A stretch of DNA of 64,000 nucleotides from Dolomedes plantarius (Eukaryota > Arthropoda > Arachnida > Araneae > Dolomedidae): positions 217,501 to 281,500 of the forward strand of contig OU015495.1 of the NCBI GenBank assembly GCA_907164885.2, given 5' to 3'. Made by a program: the position numbers and the translations under genes. How positions within the stretch are numbered: position 1 is the stretch's first letter; each line of letters starts with the position of its first letter. Below the pieces are notes generated by a model, which saw nothing but the letters and a program-made list of their open reading frames with translations, had not been told where the DNA came from and did no database searches. Positions 51,113 to 63,417 of the stretch are shown here, piece after piece.

Positions 51113-52525
51113 CACTCATGGACAAAAAAATTAGCGCACCAAGAAGGAGTCGTCAAAATGAAACGAAATTTTACATACGTAATGATTACTTTGATATAAG
51201 TAAATGATAAGAAAATCAAAGAAAAAGGATAATTTATTTCAGAGAAAAAGGCAAAAGAACGGAGGAGTTAATACTCCGCTGGACCCCCTCTAGCGCGAAT
51301 GCACGATGCGATACGATCGGGCATTGAGTCATACAAGTTCTGTATGATGTCTTGAGACATTTCGTTCCATATTTGCTGTAACCTTGCCTCTAGTTCGTTC
51401 AAACTCGTGGGATGCCCAACTCGTCGTCCCAAATGATCCCAGATATGTTCGATTGGAGACAAATCTGGGGATCGGGCAGGCCAAGGAAAGGTAGTAACAG
51501 TGCGGAGACAGTCTTGTGACACCCTTGCCGTATGAGGCCGAGCATTGTCTTGTTGAAAAATGGCTCCTGGGAGCCGTTGCATGAGTGGCAACACATGTAG
51601 TTGCAGGATTTCATGAACATACCGCTGGGTTGTCATGGTGCCACGGAACAATACTAGAGGTGACCGTGTATTGTAGGCAATGGCACCCCATACCATCACA
51701 CCAGCTGTGGGAGCGATGTGTCGCTCTACAGCAAAGGCAGGATTGAAGCGTTCACCACGGGCTCTCCACAACCGAACACGATTGTCATCACTGCCGAGAT
51801 TGAATCTGGATTCGTCGCTAAAGACGACCTGGTTCCATTCCGCTGCAGTCCAGTTTCCTCGTGCGCGGCAAAACTCCAAACGGAGGCGTCGATGGGTGGG
51901 CGTCAAGGGCAGCACACGTAATGGGCGCCGCGATACCAACTGTCCTTCAGCCAGGCGCCTTCGTATGGTTCGAGAAGACACAGAGACCCCTAGTGAAGGT
52001 GCTACCTGTGCCTGGATGGCGGCCGATGAAGCAGTTGGCTGTACGCGTGCATTTCTTACTATGTGGCGGTCTTGTCGACGACTGGTCTGTCGAGGGCGTC
52101 CTGAGCCTGGTCTTCGTGTACATGACATCTCTCGGGTCCACTGGTCCCAACACCTCCTCACAACACAATCAGAGCGGCCTAATTGACGAGCTACTCGCCT
52201 AGCTGACCACCCAGCTTCCATCATCCCGACGATTCTCCCCCTCTCAAACTGCGACAACTGCTTATATTGTCTTCGAACACGGCGTAATGGCATGTCTATC
52301 TCAGCTCTTCCTTTTTAAATGATTCAGCTCACTCAAACAAGCTTTGGTTACCTGTTTTATACTCCACAGAGTACGATGTTCAACGCCCTCTACCGGCTAT
52401 ACGTAATGAGCAATAACTATGCATTTCTAATCATTTGCATATCTCCCTGACATGTACCTTCATTGCAAATTTCGTTACGATCCCGCAATTATTTCTTGGT
52501 GCGCTAAATTTTTTGTCCATGAGTG
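51113..52525 (-). mobile_element. Apparently intact Tc1-like element
   Basis: Inverted ends CACTCATGGACAAAAAAATT with TA at 51111-51112 and 52526-52527; 1413 bp. One uninterrupted minus-strand transposase gene of 341 codons. Confidence 0.96.
51268..52293 (-). CDS. Tc1-like transposase, 341 residues, uninterrupted
   Basis: Cut-and-paste transposase acting in the nucleus on its own TIRs. Starts MPLRRVRRQYKQLSQFERGR. First helix-turn-helix AGWSARRVARQLGRSDCVVR; then RRPGSGRPRQTSRR, a GRPR-type AT-hook-like linker; second DNA-binding half VSVSSRTIRRRLAEG. Catalytic blocks: VVFSDESRFNL (Asp), FQQDNARPH (Asp), PDLSPIEHIW (Glu). I count 32 residues between the second Asp and the Glu, not the 34 of classical Tc1. 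It ends CIRARGGPAEY. All expected parts are present and no stop or shift is seen, so it could be active or very young. It is GC-richer than the flanks. Confidence 0.93.
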   Translation of the reverse strand: MPLRRVRRQYKQLSQFERGRIVGMMEAGWSARRVARQLGRSDCVVRRCWDQWTREMSCTRRPGSGRPRQTSRRQDRHIVRNARVQPTASSAAIQAQVAPSLGVSVSSRTIRRRLAEGQLVSRRPLRVLPLTPTHRRLRLEFCRARGNWTAAEWNQVVFSDESRFNLGSDDNRVRLWRARGERFNPAFAVERHIAPTAGVMVWGAIAYNTRSPLVLFRGTMTTQRYVHEILQLHVLPLMQRLPGAIFQQDNARPHTARVSQDCLRTVTTFPWPARSPDLSPIEHIWDHLGRRVGHPTSLNELEARLQQIWNEMSQDIIQNLYDSMPDRIASCIRARGGPAEY

Positions 52526-52529
52526 TATA

Positions 52530-54010
52530 TAGAATCTTTAAACATATAACTGAATTTTATGAGAAATTTCTATATAATTATTCTCTACAACAGCACGTTG
52601 CATAGTTAAAAAACTTATATGGAATATTTATATTCAATTTTTTCAGCTCCTAGCAATCAGTTTCTTCTATCAGTATTATTTTGCGCTCTTCTTCCCAGAA
52701 ATGAATTTCAAAGATACATATCTTGAAATTAGGCTAATCATCATTTTGGTTGAGTATATATTTCATGAATGTCTTATTGATCGAAGCATGGTACTTTTAC
52801 ACTATCTCAATTATATCTACTTCAAAATTATTTAAAGCTCTTAGTTATCATAGATCATGGGGGTTATCACATCACTGTTATACACAAATGAAAGAACCTT
52901 CCTTAATTTTTTTAATGGTATAAAATAACCATTAAAGTACCAAAGTTGTGGTTTCGTGGAGCGGGGTACAAAGGATACAAGACGGGAAGGGGTCGTTTAT
53001 GAAGTAGGAAGACAGTTGATAAATTAGAGGAACGACGTAAAAAGCACCATTAGTGATGAAAAGCTATCGGTAGATTGAAACTGCACTGCAGGAAGCTGAA
53101 ATATTTTAGCACTAATGAGAAAAGAGTGCTAGATTCCGAGAAAAGGGAGGCTCAACACGTGCAAGAGGTCAAAACGTCACGCCAGATGCTAATGAATACA
53201 GAGGAGGATAGCGTTAGAAAAAGAAATGACGAAACCAGGGTAGAAAGAAAGAAATATGGCAATCTTCGCCCCATGGGCGAAGATTGGAAGGAGTCAGAAG
53301 AAAGGAGAAGCCCGAGGGTAATGGTAATGCCAATGATGTACGCCAATGGATAAACGGATCCACCAATAAGAGCCTCAAGCAATGGGGAACATGAAAAATA
53401 AAGAAATTGTTTAAGAAATGATTAAATGAAATGAAAAATTTTTTATACCAGAGTTAGGCAAAGAGTTTGATGTGAGATTTTTGAGATTCGGATAAGAGAT
53501 TTTGATGAGAGATGTGGATACGCGCGCGCTTAACGCGGGATGTGGGGTGATAAGAGATGTTGATGAAAAGTCAGAAAGCTTCGACAGTTTCCGCCTGAGA
53601 CGAAACTCACCACATTCCACCTGAGTGATGATACTCCGAACACCCAGAATACCACAGTTCACCGTCCTCCGTCCCTGAGTCTGTCGCCTCTCAACGCCTT
53701 TACTGTTGTCCCAAACGCCTTTACTGTAAGCCGGTCATAGCCATATCAGATTACAGAGCCCACCGTGAGAGTAACATCGGAGGCAGAACCCCAAGCTTCC
53801 CGGGGGACACTCTTCGTCACCAACATCATCCTTCGACCTCATCCAAGGTAGAAGGAGTTTATTTTGTATCCCTTATTGCTTAATAAGCACGCTCAAATAT
53901 CCGATACGAGAATTGGTGGGTAGCATAGTTGATAAGGGTATAAAGAAAAGACAGTAAATTAGGGAGAGGTGTAAAGTGTGGGCATCGCCTTTCGTAAAGA
54001 ATGAAGAATG
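52530..54010. other. Intergenic DNA, repeat-like but unassigned
   Basis: 52900-53990 is purine-rich with phrases such as GGGTACAAAGGATACAAGAC and AACGCCTTTACTG (twice at 53690-53728). The open frame 53075-53353 is charged and low-complexity, with no domain. It may be a retroelement remnant; I cannot support more. Confidence 0.35.
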
Positions 54011-54045
54011 TACAGTGGTGGCTAAAATTGTGGAAACCTTTTGGA

Positions 54046-54252
54046 ATATGTGTATTTTTCAGTTTTGGGGGTGGTGCGTCGCTACATGTTGTTTTGATTC
54101 AATCTGCGCAATGCAGACCGTTTTGTAAGTCAGTCGCTCATCAGCGTTGGACGGAGAAGCATCTCCCCAACCACTGCAATAAATTGTTTAAAAAACATTG
54201 CGTACTCGTGTCTTCAATTCTCGTCTCGTGTGCCCAGGGGGATCCTAACACG
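54046..54252. other. ~200-bp insert in the left TIR of the Tc1-like element
   Basis: It has no counterpart in the other TIR. It contains AATAAATTG and ends near GTGTGCCCAGGGGGATC. It looks LTR- or SINE-like, but I could not identify it. Confidence 0.4.
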
Positions 54253-54932
54253 ACTTATTTTATAAGTAAAACCACAAAATTATATATCATTGGAAACATA
54301 ATTTAATCAAGAATGTAATGCAATAAGTATTAGGAACGATTGTTTATTAGAATAGCAGTTATAAAGAAGAAAAATGAAACAGAGAAAAATGAGATATGTA
54401 CCTGGTGAGTTAATACTTACTTGGGTAACCTTTGCTCCTAATTAGGGCCTTACAACGCCATCCCGTGGAGTGATACAACCTTTACTTATTCAGCTGTTGT
54501 AATGTGACTCCAAGATTGAATTATCGGTTCTATTAGTTGGATTTTAACAGAACCGAATTGGACAACCTAATTAATAGTTGCTGGGTTGCTTCTGTGTAAC
54601 AAGTTTCTTTAGTCGACTCCTTAGATTTTCAATTGGGTTCAGGTCTGAACTATTCCCAGGCTATTCCAGAGTTGGAATGTGATTATTTTAAAACCGTTTT
54701 TTGCAATCTTTAGCAGCATGACATGAAGCTGAATCCTGTTCTAATATAAACACTTCATTATCAGGTAAAAGATCACTTGCGGAAGGCTTCAGTGAGGGTT
54801 CAAGTAATATGTATTCATATATGTATTTTTGGGCATTCATATTTCCATTAACCACGCAAATTCTGCCCACACCTTTTGATGTCATACAACCCCATATCAT
54901 AACACTAACCGGGTGTTTCATGGTACGTGTAA

Positions 54933-56519
54933 GTCTATGTACACATGAGAGCGTTGCAACGCGCGTTAGAAAAACCGAATGTGTACACTAGTAGCGTTAA
55001 CGCCACGTTGACCGCCAGTATAGCTATGGAAGTTGAAGAGGCAGAATGTGTTTAGATTTTGTACCGTAGGTATAAAGCACGAAGACGAAGGCAAAGAAAA
55101 TACTGGGTACATCCGATTTTAAATGACAGATTGTCTCACGGTTCTTTTGTAACACTTTACCCGAATCTAAGAAAACATGAACCCATGTTTTTTAACTATT
55201 TAAGAATGTCGATTGCATCCTTTGACGAGTTATTAGAAATAGTTAAGGATGACCTGGCTCCTAGTGAGAACGTCGTAAGGGATAGCATTTCTCCAGAAGA
55301 AAAACTCGTAATCACATTGAGTAATGAAAACATTTTCTATATTATGTACCCTTTATGCACCACATTATGAATAAATAAACGAAAACTCACGTAAATTTTT
55401 ATTTATGTTAATTTAATACTAACTAACAAATAAATGTAAAAAAATACTCACCTTCTTAAAATTTAATTAATTACCACTAGTTAATTGAAGTGGTATTTTA
55501 AAGTGCCGCCAGTATTATAGGGTTACAAAAATCTTCAAACTTTGAAAATTAATCAGAATGTTTAAAAAATGATATAATTATTTATTATGAAACGTAGAAC
55601 AATTTTAAATATAATGAAAATTTAACTTTGATTGTATTAAAAAAACAATTTTTTTTAATTTACACATAACAAAAAATTACATATGCTGCATTTTGAATGA
55701 AGATTTGATTGAACTTTTCTTTGTGCACAAAGCTTGCAGAGATCTCGATTCGACAGAAATGTTACACGAACTTTGTACTCTAACAGGGAGATTGATTCAT
55801 GTTTTTCGGTATATATTATGTATTAATTTGCATATGCTATTTCCAACATAGCAAAAAAAGAGCATAGCAAAAAAGTGCCACCACTTTTTTGATTTTCTGT
55901 CTCTGTCATAGATCAATCATAGCATATCCGACTTATCAACACCACCCATGTGTGTGTTATGTGTGCAGTTACATTAAAAAAATATCATCCGTAGATAGAA
56001 AGTGGAGAGAAAATTTTAGGAAATGTAAATTTGCAATGTACTCAGGGAATGTATATTTGTGGTTCTATATCAGAAAAATAATAAAATACAAAAATCATAA
56101 AATAAAAAATATACATTAGTATATTGGGCACTAATATCTTTCATGTAACACCAAACTCCCTATTTTAATTCAAATGTTTAAAAATTTTTTTAAATAATAA
56201 CATTTGAAAATTTCGCATAAGTTCATTTTGAAAAATTCATGTATTTCATAGATATCTTATTTATTCTGAACTTTGTAAAAAAATAGAAATATGCCTGTCA
56301 GAAAATAGTAGTCAACTGCCCCAGAGCGCGCGCTCAACGCAAGCCATGTGTACGGTCTAATTCAACACAAAGGAACTCGAGGCGCGCTGCAGTCGCGCGA
56401 TCTGCGTGGAACTCTCCAGACGCGCCTTCTAATAGAAGAGAGAATTGCATGTGTACGCAATCATTTGATCAGTTGCATTTCTTCAACGCGCGTTGCAACG
56501 CTCTCATGTGTACATAGCC
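54933..56519 (+). mobile_element. PIF/Harbinger derivative nested in the Tc1-like element
   Basis: Inverted ends CTATGTACACATGAGAGCGT with a further GCAACGCGCGTT matched on both sides. Flanks TAA (54930-54932) and TAG (56520-56522) fit a 3-bp target with one later change. It encodes only an N-terminal transposase fragment. The right half repeats CATGTGTAC phrases. Confidence 0.85.
55041..55335 (+). pseudogene. Harbinger transposase N-terminal fragment
   Basis: YRRYKARRRRQRKYWVHPIL then GSFVTLYPNLRKHEPMFFNY and LRMSIASFDELLEIVKDDL, with a SPEEKLVITLS block. This is the standard N-terminal text before the DDE domain. Sequence then becomes AT-rich and non-coding, so the catalytic domain is deleted. 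Confidence 0.82.
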
Positions 56520-57518
56520 TAGTTCAATAAGGATGCAATTCTTCTCCGATTCATTTCCTTACGTGTTTTAAGCCCTCACTACCAAACTGGGAGATTTTGG
56601 TATCGTCAGACCAAATAACATTGTTCCATTGCTACCCTGTCCAGGTTTTTTAGCCCAGTTTAATCTTTTCAAGCTTTGTCTGACGGATAAAAATGACTTT
56701 TTTCGTGGAATTCTAGCATTTAGACCAAATCCCTGCAGTCTGCACAGAACAGTTCTTGCACTCAAGTTTACATTGGATTGCACCATTTCGCTTTGTATAC
56801 ACCCAGATGATTTTATTCGGTCAGCTATGCACAATCTTTTAATTATTGTGTCATCACTTGTTGTTCGGTACCGTTTCCTCACTTTACCAGTCTGGTTTTG
56901 TAGTAACTGATTCTCATTATGCCTCTTCAAAAATTTAGAAATTCCTCATTTGATTACCTTTTCCTCCAATTTGTCTTCGAATTTCTTCATAATTGTAGTC
57001 TTGTTCACTTAATAGCACTATTTTAAATCGCTTTCTGGGCGATCAGTAAATTCATTGTGCCATTTCTTTACTTTTATGAGGTTTAATGACGTTCAAAATA
57101 GCAATTACATAAAGCACTGTCCAACTCTAATAGCAATCACATACCACACTGACAAAATGTCCTCCTATCAGCTCCATCACGTGCCAGCAACAGTTGAATC
57201 CTACTGTGCCATGATTGGCTCATTGCCAAAACCATATGTCACCTGATTGGCTCTCTAAACACCCGAAGCTCATTATCTGCATTCAAATGAAGTAAAGCTA
57301 ATTCATACTAACCTGGGCAAGTTGTCTTTAATTTTTTTATTATCTGGATATAACTGTTGATAGAATACAAATAACTGGATAAACGTTGTTGCATTACATT
57401 CTGGATTAACTTATCTTTCCATTGATATATCATTTTATGGTATTACTTAATTATGAGCCTTCAAACCTCCAACATACTCTTTTTCCGAAAGGTTTCCACA
57501 ATTTTGGCCACCGCTGTA

Positions 57519-59162
57519 TATTTATTGATAATATGTATAATGAAATATAGTGATTGATAATATAAAGGAACAAAATGTATTGATCAATAATATTAAGAGA
57601 TGAAATGTGTTAACTGACGTTATGAAGTATATTGCATTAAGTTTGGATAGTGTTAATAGTTAGCTTAAATACAATGTATTGAAAATAAATATTAATAATT
57701 GTACATTGTTTATGTGTCTAATAAATCGGGATGTTATTGTAACTTCTGTGTAATCATTTGGTTTCCAAAATTCGCATTAAAAACCACGATACGATCACAT
57801 ACTGACCGGTACATAAATTAGTACCATCTTCCACCATATCATTGGTGACCCGTTCACTAACAATAATACGTCACAAATGCAGTCATTAATGCAAGTAACA
57901 AAGACTAGATCAAAAAGAAGTTAAAATTTTCTATTTTAACTCTTAGAAGTTAGTAAGTATCACGTGACTGCAATGTCATACATGAATTATAAGATTAATT
58001 TTTGAACGTAACATGTTTTTCTCTGTACATAATTACTTCTCGAAATTAATCATACAGGTTTGTTAAGACTGTGTTCAACAAACTATGTATTCTCTAACAA
58101 GACGGAAGTCTCAAAACTGATTACTTTAATTTACTGCTACATGTGGTTTATTATATTAAAATATTCTGTTGTTAATTTTTCATTAAGTCAGCGCATTTGC
58201 TTCTGTTTTTGTAACACAAAAAAAAACAGTATCAAATGAGAAGTTTTCTTCGAAGATATCATGAGAATCAAAATTTAAAGGTCAGGAACAAGTTATATCT
58301 CCTACCAAAATAATTTTATATTTTGTATTACAAAAATACAAAATATAAAATATATTTTACATAATGAATATGATGAATGATATATTAATTAAAGACACGC
58401 ATGGCTGAAGGTGTTACATCACAGTTTTACAAAAATAGTTAGCTTTTGCATGAATGAAGGTATTATGTACTTGTCTTTCACTTAGCATCATTGAATATTA
58501 ATTGATAAATCTTGTGACCCATTAAATTTATTTATACTTATTAGATATTCAAAGATGCTATGCACACATAAAAACATCCCTTTCTATGAAGTTCTCGAAG
58601 TTTCAGAGAAATAGAAAGAACTAGGCACAGCAAATGAAAGTTCGAGAACGTGATCATTTTTGGAATCTATCAACCACTGAAGAAATGCTAACATTTCTAG
58701 TCCGAAAGGAGAAAAGTAACGGAAGATTTACTGATGTCGTGTTATTGAGTTCATTCTCTGTAGTAAATTCCTACATTTATTTTCCTAGCTTCTGATGGGT
58801 GAACACGTGCAATTTTCATATTCTTGTATGCGATACATCTCGTTTGAAATGTTTTGGAATCTAAGTATCCAAGACAGCTGTTTTCTCCATTCAGTGTGAA
58901 TCGTGACTGATATTTCGGGAGAATGAAGCTGTTATCTGAAACACCATAGGCAATCGTGTGAAGCTTCTTTATACATCATTATCTTTCAGTGGGCTTGTTC
59001 TAAAAACCAGCTGCTAAACGGATGTCACGATATATACAAAATTGCTTCTGCAATGTCGATATTTTCTGCGATTTTTTTGTTGCTTATCTCCTGTTGGAGA
59101 ATTGATTCTCCAATGCACGTGTCTGAGGGAGGATTTATAATTAAATGCACACAGACACACAC

Positions 59163-59196
<34 letters not shown>

Positions 59197-59620
59197 TTTA
59201 GTGTTATGTCAAAAATTATAATTTAGTCCTTACCGTAAGTAAACTCACACCTTAACTTAATTTGACCGATTAATTTCTAATTTTACTAGCCCCCGTTAAA
59301 CTATCCGTAACTTTTATATCTGCCCTCAGCCGCGTTCCAAGATAAACAGCTAAACATGATCCTTGGAAGTGGATAAATTCTCAGTTTAGAGACCACAGAG
59401 AAATGACCTTTTATGGTCTTATAGAGTATTGAAAATGATGAGAAATTGCTGTTCTGACCACAAGAAGGGTTCATTTTAGAATATCGGTGTATTATGTGAC
59501 GAATAATTGTCTTTCTATATTTACACTCTTCAGATAGGTCTTGGGAGTTCCTGGTGGAGGGTCCAATTCAAGTCGCCCTCTCACAAAATGTTTAATAAAG
59601 GTATTTTTGCTTTATGAATC
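57519..59620. other. Non-coding flank included in the inverted duplication
   Basis: AT-rich. TTGGTGACCCGTTCAC at about 57843 after an AATAAA-bearing stretch resembles an LTR end plus primer-binding site, but no retroelement gene follows. No other feature. Confidence 0.4.
59158..59197. repeat. (AC)n(AT)n(GT)n microsatellite
   Basis: ACAC, then TATA, then GTGT, forming a natural hairpin. Present only in the left arm. Confidence 0.9.
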
Positions 59621-59664
59621 TGCTTTATATTAGCTTTATATTAGCTGCAATATATTTGCTTTAT

Positions 59665-59674
59665 ATATATATAA

Positions 59675-59740
<66 letters not shown>
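59665..59740. repeat. (TA)n microsatellite in the palindrome spacer
   Basis: Nearly uninterrupted TA, about 35 units. Confidence 0.95.
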
Positions 59741-59746
<6 letters not shown>

Positions 59747-59879
59747 AAAAATCCCTATATACTTTTCAAATCCTAGTTAATTCTAAATTTCCTTGGGCGT
59801 TTGAGCTATTTTCGTTTCTGATTTAAAGAACAAAGAAGTTGGGCAGCGTCCCCTCAAAAAGTCTAATTTTTAGCGCATC

Positions 59880-60195
59880 CTTACGTAAAGTATCATGTGA
59901 CCTCTGCGTCAAAGTCACGGATAGCCAATAATTAACCTTTTTCATGATCACATGGCGAGCCACCTCAAAAGTTTATAAAAGACCCTGCGGTCAGAATTCG
60001 GAGAGCTTTTGTCATTTTCCGCTGCCCCGAGAAGTTATGTCAGTTTGCCTAATAAAATATCTGATTAACGTGTATCTGATGTAACGTGATGATCGTCGTT
60101 TGAGCTCCCGATGATTGGATACTGAAATTCTTTTAAACCTTCCTTGTGATATGGTGGGTCCATAATTTCTTCGGCCTTCTCGGGTTGGGGGCCCA
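59880..60195 (+). mobile_element. Possible solo LTR in the spacer
   Basis: Less AT-rich than its surroundings, with TATAAAA at 59974-59980, AATAAA at 60051-60056, and TGGTGGGTCC near 60151 resembling a primer-binding site. The order (TATA, polyA, PBS-like) fits an LTR. Neither end is defined and no target duplication was found. Confidence 0.35.
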
Positions 60196-60204
60196 TCATG
60201 TTTC

Positions 60205-60217
60205 ATATATATATATA

Positions 60218-60254
<37 letters not shown>
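60205..60254. repeat. (TA)n(TG)n microsatellite
   Basis: TA units then about 17 TG units. Confidence 0.95.
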
Positions 60255-60259
<5 letters not shown>

Positions 60260-60324
60260 CGTTCGTCCTAAAACTGTAATAGTCGTAGGCAGGAGAAGTG
60301 GTCAAATAACAATAAAACTTCAGA

Positions 60325-63300
60325 GATTCATAAAGCAAAAATACCTTTATTAAACATTTTGTGAGCGGGCGACTTGAATTGGACCCTCCACCAGGAACTC
60401 CCAAGACCTATCTGCCGAGTGTAAATATAGAAAGACAATTATTCGTCACATAATACACCGATATTCTAAAATGAACCCTTCTTGTGGTCAGAACAGCAAT
60501 TACTCATCATTTTCAATACTCTTTAAGACCATAAAAGGTCATTTCTCTGTGGTCTCTAAACTGAGAATCTATCCACTTCCAAGGATCATGTTTAGCTGAC
60601 ATTACAGAAGCAGTTTTGTATATATCGTGACATCCGTTTAGCAGCTGGTTTTTAGAACAAGCCCACTGAAAGATAATGATGTATAAAGAAGCTTCACACG
60701 ATTGCCTATGGTGTTTCAGATAACAGCTTCATTCTCCCGAAATATCAGTCACGATTCACACTGAATGGAGAAAACAGCTGTCTTGGATACTTAGATTCCA
60801 AAACATTTCAAACGAGATGTATCGCATACAAAAATATGAAAATTGCACGTGTTCACCCATCAGAAGCTAGGAAAATAAATGTAGGAATTTACTACAGAGA
60901 ATGAACTCAATAACACGACATCAGTAAATCTTCCGTTACTTTTCTCCTTTCGGACTAGAAATGTTAGCATTTCTTCAGTGGTTGATAGATTCCAAAAATG
61001 ATCACGTTCTCGAACTTTCATTTGCTGTGCCTAGTTCTTTCTATTTCTCTGAAACTTCGAGAACTTCATAGAAAGGGATGTTTTTATGTGTGCATAGCAT
61101 CTTTGAATATCTAATAAGTATAAATAAATTTAATGGGTCACAAGATTTATCAATTAATATTCAATGATGCTAAGTGAAAGACAAGTACATAATACCTTCA
61201 TTCATGCAAAAGCTAACTATTTTTGTAAAACTGTGATGTAACACCTTCAGCCATGCGTGTCTTTAATTAATATATCATTCATCATATTCATTATGTAAAA
61301 TATATTTTATATTTTGTATTTTTGTAATACAAAATATAAAATTATTTTGGTAGGAGATATAACTTGTTCCTGACCTTTAAATTTTGATTCTCATGATATC
61401 TTCGAAGAAAACTTCTCATTTGATACTGTTTTTTTTTTGTGTTACAAAAACAGAAGCAAATGCGCTGACTTAATGAAAAATTAACAACAGAATATTTTAA
61501 TATAATAAACCACATGTAGCAGTAAATTAAAGTAATCAGTTTTGAGACTTCCGTCTTGTTAGAGAATACATAGTTTGTTGAACACAGTCTTAACAAACCT
61601 GTATGATTAATTTCGAGAAGTAATTATGTACAGAGAAAAACATGTTACGTTCAAAAATTAATCTTATAATTCATGTATGACATTGCAGTCACGTGATACT
61701 TACTAACTTCTAAGAGTTAAAATAGAAAATTTTAACTTCTTTTTGATCTAGTCTTTGTTACTTGCATTAATGACTGCATTTGTGACGTATTATTGTTAGT
61801 GAACGGGTCACCAATGATATGGTGGAAGATGGTACTAATTTATGTACCGGTCAGTATGTGATCGTATCGTGGTTTTTAATGCGAATTTTGGAAACCAAAT
61901 GATTACACAGAAGTTACAATAACATCCCGATTTATTAGACACATAAACAATGTACAATTATTAATATTTATTTTCAATACATTGTATTTAAGCTAACTAT
62001 TAACACTATCCAAACTTAATGCAATATACTTCATAACGTCAGTTAACACATTTCATCTCTTAATATTATTGATCAATACATTTTGTTCCTTTATATTATC
62101 AATCACTATATTTCATTATACATATTATCAATAAATATACAGCGGTGGCCAAAATTGTGGAAACCTTTCGGAAAAAGAGTATGTTGGAGGTTTGAAGGCT
62201 CATAATTAAGTAATACCATAAAATGATATATCAATGGAAAGATAAGTTAATCCAGAATGTAATGCAACAACGTTTATCCAGTTATTTGTATTCTATCAAC
62301 AGTTATATCCAGATAATAAAAAAATTAAAGACAACTTGCCCAGGTTAGTATGAATTAGCTTTACTTCATTTGAATGAAGATAATGAGCTTCGGGTGTTTA
62401 GAGAGCCAATCAGGTGACATATGGTTTTGGCAATGAGCCAATCATGTCACAGTAGGATTCAACTGTTGCTGGCACGTGATGGAACTCATAGGAGGACATT
62501 TTGTCAGTGTGGTATGTGATTGCTATTAGAGTTGGACAGTGCTTTATGTAATTGCTATTTTGAACGTCATTAAACCTCATAAAAGTAAAGAAATGGCACA
62601 ATAAATTTACTGATCGCCCAGAAAACGATTTAAAATAGTGCTATTAAGTGAACAAGACTACAATTATGAAGAAATTAAGACAAATTGGAGGAAAAGGTAA
62701 TCAAATGAGGAATTTCTAAATTTTTGAAGAGGCATAATGAGAATCAGTTACTACAAAACCAGACTGGTAAAGTGAGGAAACGGTACCGAACAACAAGTGA
62801 TGACACAATAATTAAAAGATTGTGCATAGCTGACCGAATAAAATCATCTAGGTGTATACAAAGCGAAATGGTGCAATCCAATGTAAACTTGAGTGCAAGA
62901 ACTGTTCTGTGCAGACTGCAGGGATTTGGTCTAAATGCTAGAATTCCACGAAAAAAGTCATTTTTATCCGTCAGACAAAGCTTGAAAAGATTAAACTGGG
63001 CTAAAAAACCTGGACAGGGTAGCAATGGAACAGTGTTATTTGGTCTGACGACACCAAAATCTCCCAGTTTGGTAGTGAGGGCTTAAAACACGTAAGGAAA
63101 TGAATCGGAGAAGAATTGCATCCTTATTGAACTAGGCTTTGTAAACATGAGAGCGTTGCAACGCGCGTTGAAGAAATGCAACTGATCAAATGATTGCGGA
63201 CACATGCAACGCTCTCTTCTATTAGAAGGCGCGTCTGGAGAGTTCCACGCAGATCGCGTGACTGCAGCGCGCCTCGAGTTCCTTTGTGTTGAATTAGACC

Positions 63301-63417
63301 GTACACATGGCTTGCGTTGAGCGCGCGCTCTGGGGCAGTTGACTACTATTTTCTGACAGGCATATTTCTATTTTTTTACACAGTTCAGAATAAATAAGAT
63401 ATCTATGAAATACATGA

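Larger units (their letters stand above)
54680..56930 (-). pseudogene. Tc1-like transposase split by the Harbinger insertion
   Basis: N-terminal piece (56568-56930): MKRHNENQLLQNQTGKVRKR, then RRY-type linker, then ARTVLCRLQGFGLNARIPRK and LKRLNWAKK. After the insertion, 54690-54921 reads MKHPVSVMIWGCMTSKGVGR, NAQKYIYEYILLEP, and FILEQDSASCHAAKD (second catalytic Asp), then stops. The first Asp block is frameshifted and the C-terminal Glu block is not visible. Confidence 0.82.
54013..57516 (-). mobile_element. Tc1-like element with long TIRs, interrupted by a Harbinger derivative
   Basis: Ends CAGTGGTGGCTAAAATTGTG and (inverted) CAGCGGTGGCCAAAATTGTG with TA at 54011-54012 and 57517-57518. 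TIR homology resumes inward (ATATATCATTGGAAA against ATATATCAATGGAAA), after about 200 bp of foreign DNA at 54046-54252 in the left arm. Minus-strand transposase broken by the element at 54933-56519. Confidence 0.88.
56234..59620. repeat. Left arm of a large inverted duplication
   Basis: Base-by-base reverse complement of 60325-63420. It contains the right part of the Harbinger derivative, the right half of the Tc1-like element, and about 2.1 kb beyond the Tc1 end. It carries 291 bp (59057-59347, with CA/TA/GT microsatellites) that is absent from the right arm. A few substitutions per few hundred bases elsewhere. Confidence 0.95.
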
